A stretch of DNA of 64,000 nucleotides from Antrihabitans stalagmiti (GTDB taxonomy: Bacteria > Actinomycetota > Actinomycetes > Mycobacteriales > Mycobacteriaceae), in contig NZ_JAEMNV010000002.1 of assembly GCF_016482825.1 (NCBI RefSeq), positions 496,001-560,000 of the forward strand, in the 5' to 3' direction. Below the pieces are notes generated by a model, which was not told where the DNA came from, made no database searches, and worked only from the letters and a program-made list of their open reading frames with translations. This document shows, one piece after another, positions 19,413 through 28,445 of this stretch (within the stretch, counting starts at the first letter, position 1; the number at the start of each line of letters is the position of its first letter). A program made the position numbers and the translations under genes.

Positions 19413-21125
19413 TTGAGCAGCGACAAGAGAGATCTGCCGGTGCTGCCGCCATGGTTGACGCCAGTGGCACACGATGACGCGGGCGACGATCCGCTGCCGG
19501 TTGGAACGTTCTCCTCGTTCGACGAACCGCAAGCGACTGGCGGTCGCTACGCTTCTGACCTGCAAGGACCGTCCGGCCAAGAGTTGCAGCCACCGGCGTA
19601 TCGACAGATACCGCAACCCGAAGCCGCCCAGAGCAACGAGATGGGCGCACCACGCGTTCCCGAACAGGCACCCACGTCTGCGCAGCAGCAAGCCGGTCCG
19701 TTCGTGTACGGTCGCGCGGCCGCAGCACCTAGCCCACCGCCCCAATCGATGCCCGATAGCCTACCGTCGCTGTCGCCATCGCCACCCGTACCCGTACCCG
19801 TCGCGCCCGCAGAACCGCACAACGCACCACTCGAGCAACGCCCACGTCACGCGTTGGCGGCGCCCGAGGCCGATATTCGAGCGGTCGAGCCTGCGGTTCC
19901 ATCGGCGCCGCCGAACACCGCTGCGCCGCCTCAGCCGCAGTGGGCTCCCCCGCCGCAACAGCTTCCGCAGGCTCCGCAGCAGCCACCTTTCGCGCAGCAA
20001 CCACCGCCACCGGAGCTCCAACGCACGCAGCAATGGTCGCCGCCGCCGCCCCAGCAACCCCAACAATGGGCGCCACCTCCTGCGGCATCACAGCAGCAAC
20101 CGCAGAACCAGCAATGGTCAGCGCCACCGAACTATCAGCAGCCGCCGCAGCAGTACGGCAGGCCGGCGCCCGGGATGTACAACAGCGCGCCGCAACAAGC
20201 GCCGTCGATCGACGAGGTCCGGATGCTTCGGACCGCCAGAAGGCAGTCACACGCCGGGTGGCGACGAGCGCTGCACCAGATGTCGGGCGGTGCGATCAAC
20301 CCGAGCCATTCATCGGACGACCTGTATTACCGCGCACTCGTGGACCGGATCAGGCAGCCTGTCCGCGGCGACTACCGAATTGCTGTGTTATCGCTCAAAG
20401 GCGGCGTCGGCAAGACCACAACGACGATCGGGCTCGGCTCGACGTTCGCGTCACTGCGCGGCGACAGAGTGATCGCCGTGGACGCCAATCCCGACTTCGG
20501 CACGTTGGCACAGCGTGTTCCACTGCAGACACGATCGACCGTCCGCGATCTTCTCCAAGATCCGTCGATCTTCCGGTACTCCGATGTTCGCGCGCATACG
20601 TCGCAGGCGCCGAGCAGGCTGGAAGTTCTTGCGAGTGAACGGGATCCAGCAAAGTCGGAAGCCTTCAGCGAGGAGGACTATCGCGGCGTCACCAAGATTC
20701 TGCATCGCTTCTACAACATCATCCTGACCGATTGCGGTACCGGACTGATGCACTCGGCGATGTCCGGGGTATTGGACTTGACCCACACGTTGGTCCTGGT
20801 CAGCTCGACCGCGATCGACGGCGCGCGCAGTGCCTCAGCAACGCTGGACTGGCTGACCCTGCACGGGTACGACAATCTGGTGAGAAACGCTGTGGTCGTC
20901 CTCAATTCGGCTCGCCCGGGTGCGCCGAACGTCGATATCCAGCAACTGAGCCAGCACTTTCTCGCGAGGTGCCGCGCGGTCCACGTGATGCAGTTCGACG
21001 ATCATTTGGCAGAGGGTGCCGAAGTAGATTTGGCAAGTCTTCACAAGGCGACGAGCCGATCGTTCGTCGAAATCGCGGCGACCATCTCCGACGATTTCGA
21101 TCGGCAGCAACCGCCCCGTTCGTAG
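19413..21125 (+). CDS. MinD/ParA-like ATPase with Pro/Gln-rich N-terminus, EspI-like
   Basis: A 570-residue protein. The TTG at 19413 is chosen because GGGGGG lies 4 bases upstream and the frame before it has no family similarity. Residues 1-40 are followed by about 230 residues rich in Pro, Gln and Ala. The C-terminal 250 residues are a MinD-type ATPase with the deviant Walker A KGGVGKTTT at residues 329-337 and VDANPDFGTLAQRV. The layout matches EspI (Rv3876) of ESX-1, thought to regulate secretion in response to ATP. It is transcribed toward eccC and separated from it by a strong terminator. Confidence 0.85.
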   Translation: MSSDKRDLPVLPPWLTPVAHDDAGDDPLPVGTFSSFDEPQATGGRYASDLQGPSGQELQPPAYRQIPQPEAAQSNEMGAPRVPEQAPTSAQQQAGPFVYGRAAAAPSPPPQSMPDSLPSLSPSPPVPVPVAPAEPHNAPLEQRPRHALAAPEADIRAVEPAVPSAPPNTAAPPQPQWAPPPQQLPQAPQQPPFAQQPPPPELQRTQQWSPPPPQQPQQWAPPPAASQQQPQNQQWSAPPNYQQPPQQYGRPAPGMYNSAPQQAPSIDEVRMLRTARRQSHAGWRRALHQMSGGAINPSHSSDDLYYRALVDRIRQPVRGDYRIAVLSLKGGVGKTTTTIGLGSTFASLRGDRVIAVDANPDFGTLAQRVPLQTRSTVRDLLQDPSIFRYSDVRAHTSQAPSRLEVLASERDPAKSEAFSEEDYRGVTKILHRFYNIILTDCGTGLMHSAMSGVLDLTHTLVLVSSTAIDGARSASATLDWLTLHGYDNLVRNAVVVLNSARPGAPNVDIQQLSQHFLARCRAVHVMQFDDHLAEGAEVDLASLHKATSRSFVEIAATISDDFDRQQPPRS

Positions 21126-21126
21126 A

Positions 21127-21170
21127 TCGTGAAGAGTCGCACGCCCCGCAGGGGGTGCGACTCTTCACGA
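21127..21170. terminator. Long bidirectional hairpin terminator
   Basis: An almost perfect inverted repeat: TCGTGAAGAGTCGCAC pairs with GTGCGACTCTTCACGA, extended by four further G-C pairs around a short GCA-type loop. The stem is about 20 bases. It lies directly after the ATPase stop and 10 bases from the eccC stop, serving both convergent genes. Confidence 0.9.
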
Positions 21171-21179
21171 TTGCCAGGT

Positions 21180-24100
21180 CTACAGCGGCGGCAGATACGA
21201 AACCTGAACCAACTCCTGGTCCCTGCTTCGCGATATGAACGTGCCGCGACCGGGTGGCATCTTCGAGGGTCGGACATTGCCGAGCAGTACACCCTCGTCG
21301 CGTGGGCCACTCATGATCATCGAGTCGACGGACAGTTCCTTCATCCTGCCGAGTATCGGATCGAACAGTGCCCGCGCTGCGCCGCCGGAGCGGCGGGTGA
21401 CAACGAGGTGGAGGCCGATGTCGCGAGCCTGCGGTAGGTACTCGAGCAGCGGCTGCAGCGGATTGCTTGCACCGGTGGCGACCATGTCGTAATCGTCGAC
21501 GATGACGAAGATTTCCGGACCGCTCCACCAACTGCGATCGCGAAGCTCCTGCTGGGTGACATCGGCGCCGGGCAGCCGCTCCTTCATGTAATTGGCAACA
21601 CCCTGGATCAGTCCGCCTGCGGTCTGCGACGACGTCGCGTACCCGGCGAGATATTCGTCGGGAACGGTGCCGAGCATCGTGCGGCGGTAGTCGAGCAGCA
21701 CTACCTTGCCGTCTTCTGGGCGACCGTTCTCGGTCACGCCGGCGACGATATTGCGCAGCAATGTTGTTTTGCCACACTCCACATCGGCGAATGCGAGGAA
21801 GTGCGGCTGCGCTCCGAAGTCGAGAACCATCGGTTCGAGTTCGGCCTCGCCGAGTCCGATGACCACACGTGTCGACGTTAGTTCGATGCCTGCCCGACGT
21901 GCTGTTGCCATGACGTCTTCGCGTGGGATCTGCAGTGGCAACATCCGCACCGCAGGAGCCGATCGCCCCTCGTACAGCGCGATCAGTTTTTCCTTCGCAT
22001 CGGTGATGCCCTCGGACAGAGTGTCCGCCGTCGAATCGGAGTCGAGCCTGGGCAGTGCCATCAGCATGTGCAGCTGCTCGGGTGTGAGACCGCGGCCGGG
22101 ACGACCGACTGGGACGAGCACCGCTGCCTTACGACCCATTTCCGAATCCGTCGGGTCACCGAGCCGTAGTTCCAGTCTGGTGCCGATGAGGTCTTTGACC
22201 GCCGGCCGAATCTCCGCCCAGCGCGACGCCGAAACCATGACGTGAATGCCGTACGAAAGCCCCTGGCTGGCAATGGCATTGATCTGCGGCTCGAGCGATT
22301 CGAACTCGCTGCGGATCACCGGCCAGCCGTCGATGACGAGGAAGACGTCGCCGAACGGATCGCTGGCAATCGGATCGTTGATTCGATCCTGCGGTGCGAG
22401 CATCGCCAAAGTTGCTTTGCGACGCCGGAAGTCGCGCATCGATTCGACACCGAGTTCGCGGAAACGTTCCTCTCGCTGCCGCATGAGCGTCGTCACCTCG
22501 GCGACCGTGCGTCGAACCCGGTCGCTTTCCAGTCGGCTGGCAACCGAACCCACGTGCGGTATTCCAGCCATCGGGGCGAGCGTGCCGCCACCGAAGTCCA
22601 AGCAGTAGAACTGAACCTGTTCCGGGGTGTGCGTAGCAGCCGCGGCCATGATCATCGTGCGGAGCGCCGTCGACTTACCCGACTGCGGACCGCCGACGAC
22701 GGCAACGTTGCCTTTCGCGCCGGACACTTCGATCGTCAGAACGTCGCGGCGTTGCTCGTACGGCTTGTCGATCACGCCGATCGGCATCCACAGCTGGCCG
22801 TGCACGTTGACCTCGGATTGCCAGTCCGGGTCGGGCAACAACATGTCGACCGTCGGTGATTCGTCTAGCGGTGGCAGCCAGACCTCGTGCGCTGCTCGAC
22901 CGTGCCCGGTGAGCCGCTGGACCACCACGTCGAGCAGCGTTGACGGATTCCGCCCTTCCAGCACCTCCGGTTCGCTCGGGCCGCCGTTCAGCAGTTCTTC
23001 GAAGCTCGGCAGGTCGTCGACAGGTGCTGGCCGATGTGGATTCTGCTGCGCGACAGGCTGGGCGGTGAAAAACGTCGGTTCCACACCGCCGACAGAGCGC
23101 CCACCGACGCGAGTCGATCCGCGCGGCGAGACGTAAGGTCCGGATACGTAGCTTGCGTTGAAGCGCAGGGGATCTGCCGCGTCGCTCTTCAAGTACGCCG
23201 ATCCGGGCACACTCGGCAAGTGATAGGCATCCGGAATACCAAGTACTGCACGGGATTCCGATGCGGAGAAGGTACGCAGACCGATTCGGTACGAGAGATG
23301 ACTGTCGAGGCCGCGAAGTTTGCCTTCCTCCAAACGCTGCGATGCCAATAGCAAGTGCACGTGCAGCGAGCGACCGAGACGGCCGATTGCGACGAAAAGG
23401 TCGGCGAAGTCCGGCTTTTGGGACAGCAGCTCGGAGAACTCGTCGACGACGATGAACAGTGCGGGCAGTGGATCGAGTGGAGCTCCACTCGCGCGAGCAC
23501 GCTCGTAGTCGGTGACGTTGGCGAAGTTGCCTGCCGACCGCAGCAGCTCCTGCCTCCGGTTCATCTCACCGGACAGTGCGTCCTTCATGCGGTCGACCAT
23601 CGAGAGCTCTTCTTCGAGGTTGGTGATCACCGCAGCGACGTGCGGCAGTGAGTCCATCCCGAGAAACGTTGCGCCACCCTTGAAGTCGACGAGCACGAGG
23701 TTCAACGAATCGGGTGAGTGCGTTGTGGCCATCGACAGAATGAGGGTACGGAGGAATTCCGATTTACCCGAACCCGTCGCACCGATGCAGAGGCCGTGCG
23801 GACCCATGCCGTTCTCGGCGGACTCCTTGATGTCGATCTCGACGGGCGTCCCGTCGGGGGTTACGCCGATCGGAACACGCAGGCGCTCACGGGCACTGCG
23901 TGGCCGCCACACCATCGACGGCTCGATCTGTGCCGCATCGGTGATGCGCAGCAACGACATCAGGCCGGGGTCGGTCTTGCTGACGTGTCCGAGACTGACG
24001 ATCTGCGCTGCGGTCGCGACGCGGAATCGCGCGATGTCGCGCGCGAAGCATTCGGCCTCGGGAACGGTCACCGTGTCCACTGTCGCGAACTTCTCGATGC

Positions 24101-25229
24101 CGGACGCACTGCGAGCGGCGATCATGTCGCCGTCGATGACGAGCTGCAAACCGCGACGGACGGCCAGTCCGGTCTGCGGAGCCGTGAGGTCGATGACCGT
24201 CACCGAATCCAGACCGGCGTCGCTGATCAAACGCTCTGTACCACTGACAAATCCGTCGTCGATGACAACAACGAGGTGGACCCTCCCCTGCGTCGGTGGT
24301 GCAGTTCGTGAATAACGCCCACGCTCGAGCAGTTCGGCCGACATCGCCTCTTCGAACTCGCTCAGCGACTGGTACAGCATGCGCGCCGACCCGATACCGT
24401 CGCGCGCACTCGGGTGCTGCAGCTGCGGCAACCACTTCGCCCATGACCACGCTTCGCTGTCGGGATCACCCGTGACGATGCCGACCAACACGTGGTCGGG
24501 ACCGTGAAAGGTGCACAGTTCCATCAGCATCGAGCGCATCAACATACGCGCTGCATCGCGCGAACCTTCGATGTTGATCGCAGGAAACGCACGCAGCGAG
24601 ATCGCGGTCGGTAGGCCGTGCACTACCGAGTGGGTCCGAACGAAACGCCGCAGGGCAACCGTGGACACCGGCTCGAGGTCTTCGAGTGGTCCGGTCTCCG
24701 GACGAGCGAGCCTGGTCGCTAGTCGGTGACTACCGACGCCGAGTCGCACGTGACCGAAATCGGGATCGTTCGGCCGGCGTTCCCACATTCGCCTGCTACC
24801 GATGAGCGACTGCAGATCGGCGGGTTCGGGGTGACTCCATTCGAGTGCGGACCGCTGCGCTTTGCCGGTCCGTCGAACGTCTTTACGTTCCTGGTCGAGG
24901 TAGCGGAAGTAGTCCTTGCGTTCCTCGTTGAGCTCGCCTGCCTTCTTCCCTCCGCCACGGCCGCCGCCGGCGAACATGCCGACCATCGACATCAGCATCA
25001 TCATCGGGAACATCAGCGTGATCGGATTGGAGAAGGCTTGCCGCCCCGACGAGAAGAACAACGCCATCATGCCGACGACCGCCACGATCATCACGACGGG
25101 AAGCAACTTCATCATCAGCCCGCCCGGAATCGGGCGTGGTATCTCCGGCGGCGGATTCAGGTTGACTTCGCCACCGGGTGCTCGAGGCGGCGCTATACGT
25201 GGCCTTCGAACGAATCCCTCTGTAGCCAT
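21180..25229 (-). CDS. eccC: Type VII secretion FtsK/SpoIIIE-type ATPase, fused EccCa-EccCb
   Basis: EccC is the motor and substrate receptor of the ESX membrane complex. The 1349-residue product has two membrane helices near residues 35-85, then three FtsK/SpoIIIE ATPase domains. Walker A motifs are GATGSGKSEF (Lys489), GGPQSGKSTA (Lys852) and VECGKTTLL (Lys1154). The third lacks the usual glycine-rich GxxGxGK form but keeps GKT. Fusion in one chain is as in ESX-3 and ESX-4; ESX-1 splits it. The ATG has GGGGGG 6 bases upstream. It ends next to the strong shared terminator and precedes no other gene, so it is probably last in the mycP-eccC direction. Confidence 0.97.
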   Translation of the reverse strand: MATEGFVRRPRIAPPRAPGGEVNLNPPPEIPRPIPGGLMMKLLPVVMIVAVVGMMALFFSSGRQAFSNPITLMFPMMMLMSMVGMFAGGGRGGGKKAGELNEERKDYFRYLDQERKDVRRTGKAQRSALEWSHPEPADLQSLIGSRRMWERRPNDPDFGHVRLGVGSHRLATRLARPETGPLEDLEPVSTVALRRFVRTHSVVHGLPTAISLRAFPAINIEGSRDAARMLMRSMLMELCTFHGPDHVLVGIVTGDPDSEAWSWAKWLPQLQHPSARDGIGSARMLYQSLSEFEEAMSAELLERGRYSRTAPPTQGRVHLVVVIDDGFVSGTERLISDAGLDSVTVIDLTAPQTGLAVRRGLQLVIDGDMIAARSASGIEKFATVDTVTVPEAECFARDIARFRVATAAQIVSLGHVSKTDPGLMSLLRITDAAQIEPSMVWRPRSARERLRVPIGVTPDGTPVEIDIKESAENGMGPHGLCIGATGSGKSEFLRTLILSMATTHSPDSLNLVLVDFKGGATFLGMDSLPHVAAVITNLEEELSMVDRMKDALSGEMNRRQELLRSAGNFANVTDYERARASGAPLDPLPALFIVVDEFSELLSQKPDFADLFVAIGRLGRSLHVHLLLASQRLEEGKLRGLDSHLSYRIGLRTFSASESRAVLGIPDAYHLPSVPGSAYLKSDAADPLRFNASYVSGPYVSPRGSTRVGGRSVGGVEPTFFTAQPVAQQNPHRPAPVDDLPSFEELLNGGPSEPEVLEGRNPSTLLDVVVQRLTGHGRAAHEVWLPPLDESPTVDMLLPDPDWQSEVNVHGQLWMPIGVIDKPYEQRRDVLTIEVSGAKGNVAVVGGPQSGKSTALRTMIMAAAATHTPEQVQFYCLDFGGGTLAPMAGIPHVGSVASRLESDRVRRTVAEVTTLMRQREERFRELGVESMRDFRRRKATLAMLAPQDRINDPIASDPFGDVFLVIDGWPVIRSEFESLEPQINAIASQGLSYGIHVMVSASRWAEIRPAVKDLIGTRLELRLGDPTDSEMGRKAAVLVPVGRPGRGLTPEQLHMLMALPRLDSDSTADTLSEGITDAKEKLIALYEGRSAPAVRMLPLQIPREDVMATARRAGIELTSTRVVIGLGEAELEPMVLDFGAQPHFLAFADVECGKTTLLRNIVAGVTENGRPEDGKVVLLDYRRTMLGTVPDEYLAGYATSSQTAGGLIQGVANYMKERLPGADVTQQELRDRSWWSGPEIFVIVDDYDMVATGASNPLQPLLEYLPQARDIGLHLVVTRRSGGAARALFDPILGRMKELSVDSMIMSGPRDEGVLLGNVRPSKMPPGRGTFISRSRDQELVQVSYLPPL

Positions 25230-25314
25230 TCGTCGCCCCCCGCGCGGTCGAGTCTTTCGGTCGAAATCTTCGGACGTTCATCTGGACATACCAACTGATC
25301 AGCGTCGAGCTCCG

Positions 25315-26754
25315 TCAATAGTCGGTGTCCTCGGTGAGCTTTCCTTCACGCCGGAACGGTATGGAGATCGCGACGCCGAGGACGAGTAGTCCGAGGCAGA
25401 TCAGCGATCCGATCGTGGCCCACTGTCTCGGTCGTGGATCGACGTATGGACCGGAATCCGGTGCTGCGATCTGGAGCGAGTCGTCGGCGCCGACACTCAC
25501 CGGTTCTTCGGGAATGGCTGCGGTGAGGGCGGCCAACGGATCGATGACACCCGCTCCGATCTGGTTGTCCCTGCCTGCGCCGGGCCCATGCGCGGTCCGC
25601 GTGATGCGGTCCATCACCTGCTGCGCGTCGAGCGCAGGGAAGCGCGAACGGACCAGCGCTGCGAGGCCGGAGACATAGGGCGCGGCGAAGCTTGTACCGA
25701 AGTAGGGACCCGTGGAACCACCCTCGCCCTGCTGAGCGTTGATCAAGCCGACTCCGCCGGGTTTGCTGTCGAGGGAGATGACGTCCTCACCGGGTGCTGC
25801 GATCCCAACCCACGGCCCGCTCAGCGAATAGGGCGCGGGCATGCCGTCTTTGGTGACGGAGGCAACCGACAGGACGTAGGGCGAGAACCACGCGGGTGTG
25901 GCAACTGTCCGCACTGTCAGCCAATCGGGATCCCCGGCGAAGGACCCGAGCGGCGGCGGATTCTGGTCTTTACAGGCGGTGTCGCTGTCGACGTTGCCTG
26001 CCGCTGCGACAACGACGACGTTACGGTCGTACGCGAACTTCACCGCTGCTCCCAACGCGGCGTCGCCCAGATCTGCACCGGCCGTGCCACACGCGACTTC
26101 GGAAATGTTGATCACCGTCGCGCCGAGTTCGACAGCTCGAACTACGGCCGACGCCATGGTTTGCGCGTTTCCGTACCCTGCGCTCGCGAGCACACCGGGG
26201 ATCGGCTTCTGCGTGTCTTTCGGTTCGTAAGCCGCGCTGTACTGGCGAATCGCGAGGATCTGGGCCTCTGGTGCTACGCCGGAGAAACCGTCTGCCGGAC
26301 TCGGGGTCGCGGCGATGATGCCGGCGACCAGGGTGCCGTGCCCGTCGCAGTCGACGGTGCCGTCGGAGTCCGACGCGACGTAGTCCCCGCCCGGCTGTAG
26401 ACCGGGCAGGCGCGGGTGCTTGTTGACCCCCGTATCGATGACAGCGACCTTCTGGCCCGCGCCGCGACTGAACTGCCAGGCAGCGGAGATGTCGACGAGT
26501 CGATGCCCTGGCGGAGGCTCACTCACGTCGGTTCCGCCGGACAGCACTGGTTCCGCGCAGAAGGTCTTCTTCTCGGTGACATCGAGCGGACCGACCTTCG
26601 CGTCCGCGACGAAGGCCCCCGGGTCGATGACCGGTGGTTCGACGGCCTGAGCACCTGCGGGCGAAGCCAACTGGCTGACGCCGACGAGCAGCACGACTGT
26701 CGCCAATCGTGCCGGACCGCCTGCTCGACGCAGCCGGGTCGACCGCTGACTCAT
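25315..26754 (-). CDS. mycP: Mycosin, subtilisin-like serine protease of the ESX complex
   Basis: MycP is a membrane-anchored protease on the outer face of the ESX complex, needed for its stability. The 479-residue product has a signal peptide (hydrophobic LATVVLLVGVSQLASPAGA, then cleavage near AQA), the subtilase triad Asp107 (VIDTGV), His139 (DGHGT) and Ser355 (FGTSFAAP), and the oxyanion Asn in AAAGN. A single helix near residues 445-465 anchors the C-terminus, followed by a short basic cytosolic tail. Two cysteines in the N-terminal extension and CDGHG suit the family disulfides. It overlaps eccD by ATGA, so the two are co-translated. Confidence 0.96.
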   Translation of the reverse strand: MSQRSTRLRRAGGPARLATVVLLVGVSQLASPAGAQAVEPPVIDPGAFVADAKVGPLDVTEKKTFCAEPVLSGGTDVSEPPPGHRLVDISAAWQFSRGAGQKVAVIDTGVNKHPRLPGLQPGGDYVASDSDGTVDCDGHGTLVAGIIAATPSPADGFSGVAPEAQILAIRQYSAAYEPKDTQKPIPGVLASAGYGNAQTMASAVVRAVELGATVINISEVACGTAGADLGDAALGAAVKFAYDRNVVVVAAAGNVDSDTACKDQNPPPLGSFAGDPDWLTVRTVATPAWFSPYVLSVASVTKDGMPAPYSLSGPWVGIAAPGEDVISLDSKPGGVGLINAQQGEGGSTGPYFGTSFAAPYVSGLAALVRSRFPALDAQQVMDRITRTAHGPGAGRDNQIGAGVIDPLAALTAAIPEEPVSVGADDSLQIAAPDSGPYVDPRPRQWATIGSLICLGLLVLGVAISIPFRREGKLTEDTDY

Positions 26755-28232
26755 AGGTTCCGCATGACCGAATAGAGGTCCATGATCCAGAACATCAGCG
26801 GGACGATCATCGCGATCAAGATGTATTCGGTTATCTCGCCGAAGCGACGGACTACTGGCGAGACGTCCGCAGTCGGAGCGGCTACACCGAAAAGCATCGC
26901 GGCAGTTGCAAAGACGAGCAGGAGCACCGCCGCGGGTACGAGGTCGAGTCGGTCACCGAGCGTGAGCGCGAGGATCAGCGCGACGAACGCGACGCAGCCG
27001 CCACCGATGAGAGTGCTCGCCTGCGTGAGGTCCGCGAACGACCGGCCTCGCAGGCACAGGATGATGGCCGCGATGACAGCCAACGTGACGCCTTGCCACC
27101 TAGACACACCGAACGGGTCGGCGGCCAAGACGGCGCCGAGGACGACGTTGAGCATCGCACCGATCACGATGCCCGACTGAAACTGATTCGCGGTACGTGC
27201 GCGGTGCACGAGCTTCGAGGCGGACGGCAGTGCGGTTGCACCGATCGCCCCGATACCTTCAACGGTTGGACGCTGTTCGTGATCGAGTGGATCGATGGCG
27301 CCACCGGCGGTCGGGACCGGCGGCAGCGGGAGCCGCGCCAACGCGATCGCGAGTCGAGGGGCCATCGAAATGACCAGCACCGCAACGGCGATCATCGCAG
27401 CGCCGACACCGCGCAGCGCCGGTCCTTCGACCATGACGACGAACGACGCGATTGCGCCGAACACCGAGACTGTGGCCGTCGCGGCGACCATCGTCGCGCC
27501 GACACCGGTGATGCGATAGGCGACAATCGCCGCGAGCAAGGTTGCTGTGAATCCCAAAAGTAAGTGTGCACTGCCGATTCCGTTCGGCACGACCAGTGTG
27601 ATGCCGACGAAGATCAGAATCACCGAACACAACGACAGGACCGTCGAGGTGAGGGGCGCCGCGTACATGCGCGCGGCGATCGTCGCGGCGATCAATGCGC
27701 CGATCGCGACTAGCAACGCGATACCCGCCGCTGCAGCGCCGGCGTTCTGCGACTTTGCGGTTCCGAGCAGGACACCAGCACTGACGACAGCGAGCACAGA
27801 GGCGAAGAAGCCCATCCACCGTGCCGAGGACGGGGACCAACTCCGGAATGCGCTGGCGCTCAACTGCGATACCGCGTCGATGACGTCGTCGAACAACGCA
27901 GGCGTTTCTTTGGCAGCGACGGGGCGAAGAACTAGGAGTTCGCCGTCGAACACTTCGGCGTCGGTCAGCGTCTTGTTGGGCGCGATGGCATCCTGGCCCA
28001 GCCGTGCCAGCGTCCAATGCTGAGCTTTCTCGTCGACGCCGTCGTCGTGCTCTGACAGGTCTGGATTTCGCGACTCGATGAGGCTCACGAGACCGGGCAT
28101 GAACACGGCGATCGGTACGGACGACGGCAAGCCGATATCGAGCTGGGTATTACCGCCGAGAATGGAAACCCGGCTCAGTTCCGGCTCGGAAATTGCGCCG
28201 AGTTCGCTACCCGATGGCTCTACTTGCGGCAT
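26751..28232 (-). CDS. eccD: ESX membrane protein EccD
   Basis: EccD forms the membrane vestibule of the ESX complex as a dimer. The 493-residue product starts with a ubiquitin-like domain of about 100 residues (SRVSILGGNTQLDIGLPSSVPIA), then about 11 membrane helices to the C-terminus. The length is typical. The ATG at 28232 starts MPQVEPSGSELG; a GTG one codon upstream is an alternative, with GGGGG 10 bases before it. An upstream in-frame extension has no family match. The mycP start overlaps its stop. It diverges from eccA over 213 bases that should hold both promoters. Confidence 0.95.
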   Translation of the reverse strand: MPQVEPSGSELGAISEPELSRVSILGGNTQLDIGLPSSVPIAVFMPGLVSLIESRNPDLSEHDDGVDEKAQHWTLARLGQDAIAPNKTLTDAEVFDGELLVLRPVAAKETPALFDDVIDAVSQLSASAFRSWSPSSARWMGFFASVLAVVSAGVLLGTAKSQNAGAAAAGIALLVAIGALIAATIAARMYAAPLTSTVLSLCSVILIFVGITLVVPNGIGSAHLLLGFTATLLAAIVAYRITGVGATMVAATATVSVFGAIASFVVMVEGPALRGVGAAMIAVAVLVISMAPRLAIALARLPLPPVPTAGGAIDPLDHEQRPTVEGIGAIGATALPSASKLVHRARTANQFQSGIVIGAMLNVVLGAVLAADPFGVSRWQGVTLAVIAAIILCLRGRSFADLTQASTLIGGGCVAFVALILALTLGDRLDLVPAAVLLLVFATAAMLFGVAAPTADVSPVVRRFGEITEYILIAMIVPLMFWIMDLYSVMRNL

Positions 28233-28393
28233 CACGACAGCCCAACCCCCAAATTGCTTCATTGCCGATGAATACGACAGCCCCTCGATGAAGACACCAA
28301 GAAATATAGCCGACTGCCGTTCTCCGCCTCGGTTCGGCAACGGGTGTGAGGTACCCGAACCACCTCCCCGGTCGACGTCGGCGACGGCTGAAG

Positions 28394-28410
28394 CTGGGTA
28401 AGCTACCCAG
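28394..28410. promoter_or_regulatory. Operator-like inverted repeat upstream of eccA
   Basis: CTGGGTA-AGC-TACCCAG is a perfect 7-base inverted repeat with a 3-base spacer, 35 bases before the eccA start and in the eccD/eccA divergent interval. Its symmetry suits a dimeric regulator. The protein is unknown, and a chance occurrence is possible. Confidence 0.4.
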
Positions 28411-28445
28411 GAACTCAACGTATGGGGCTCCGGGGGGACTATTCG

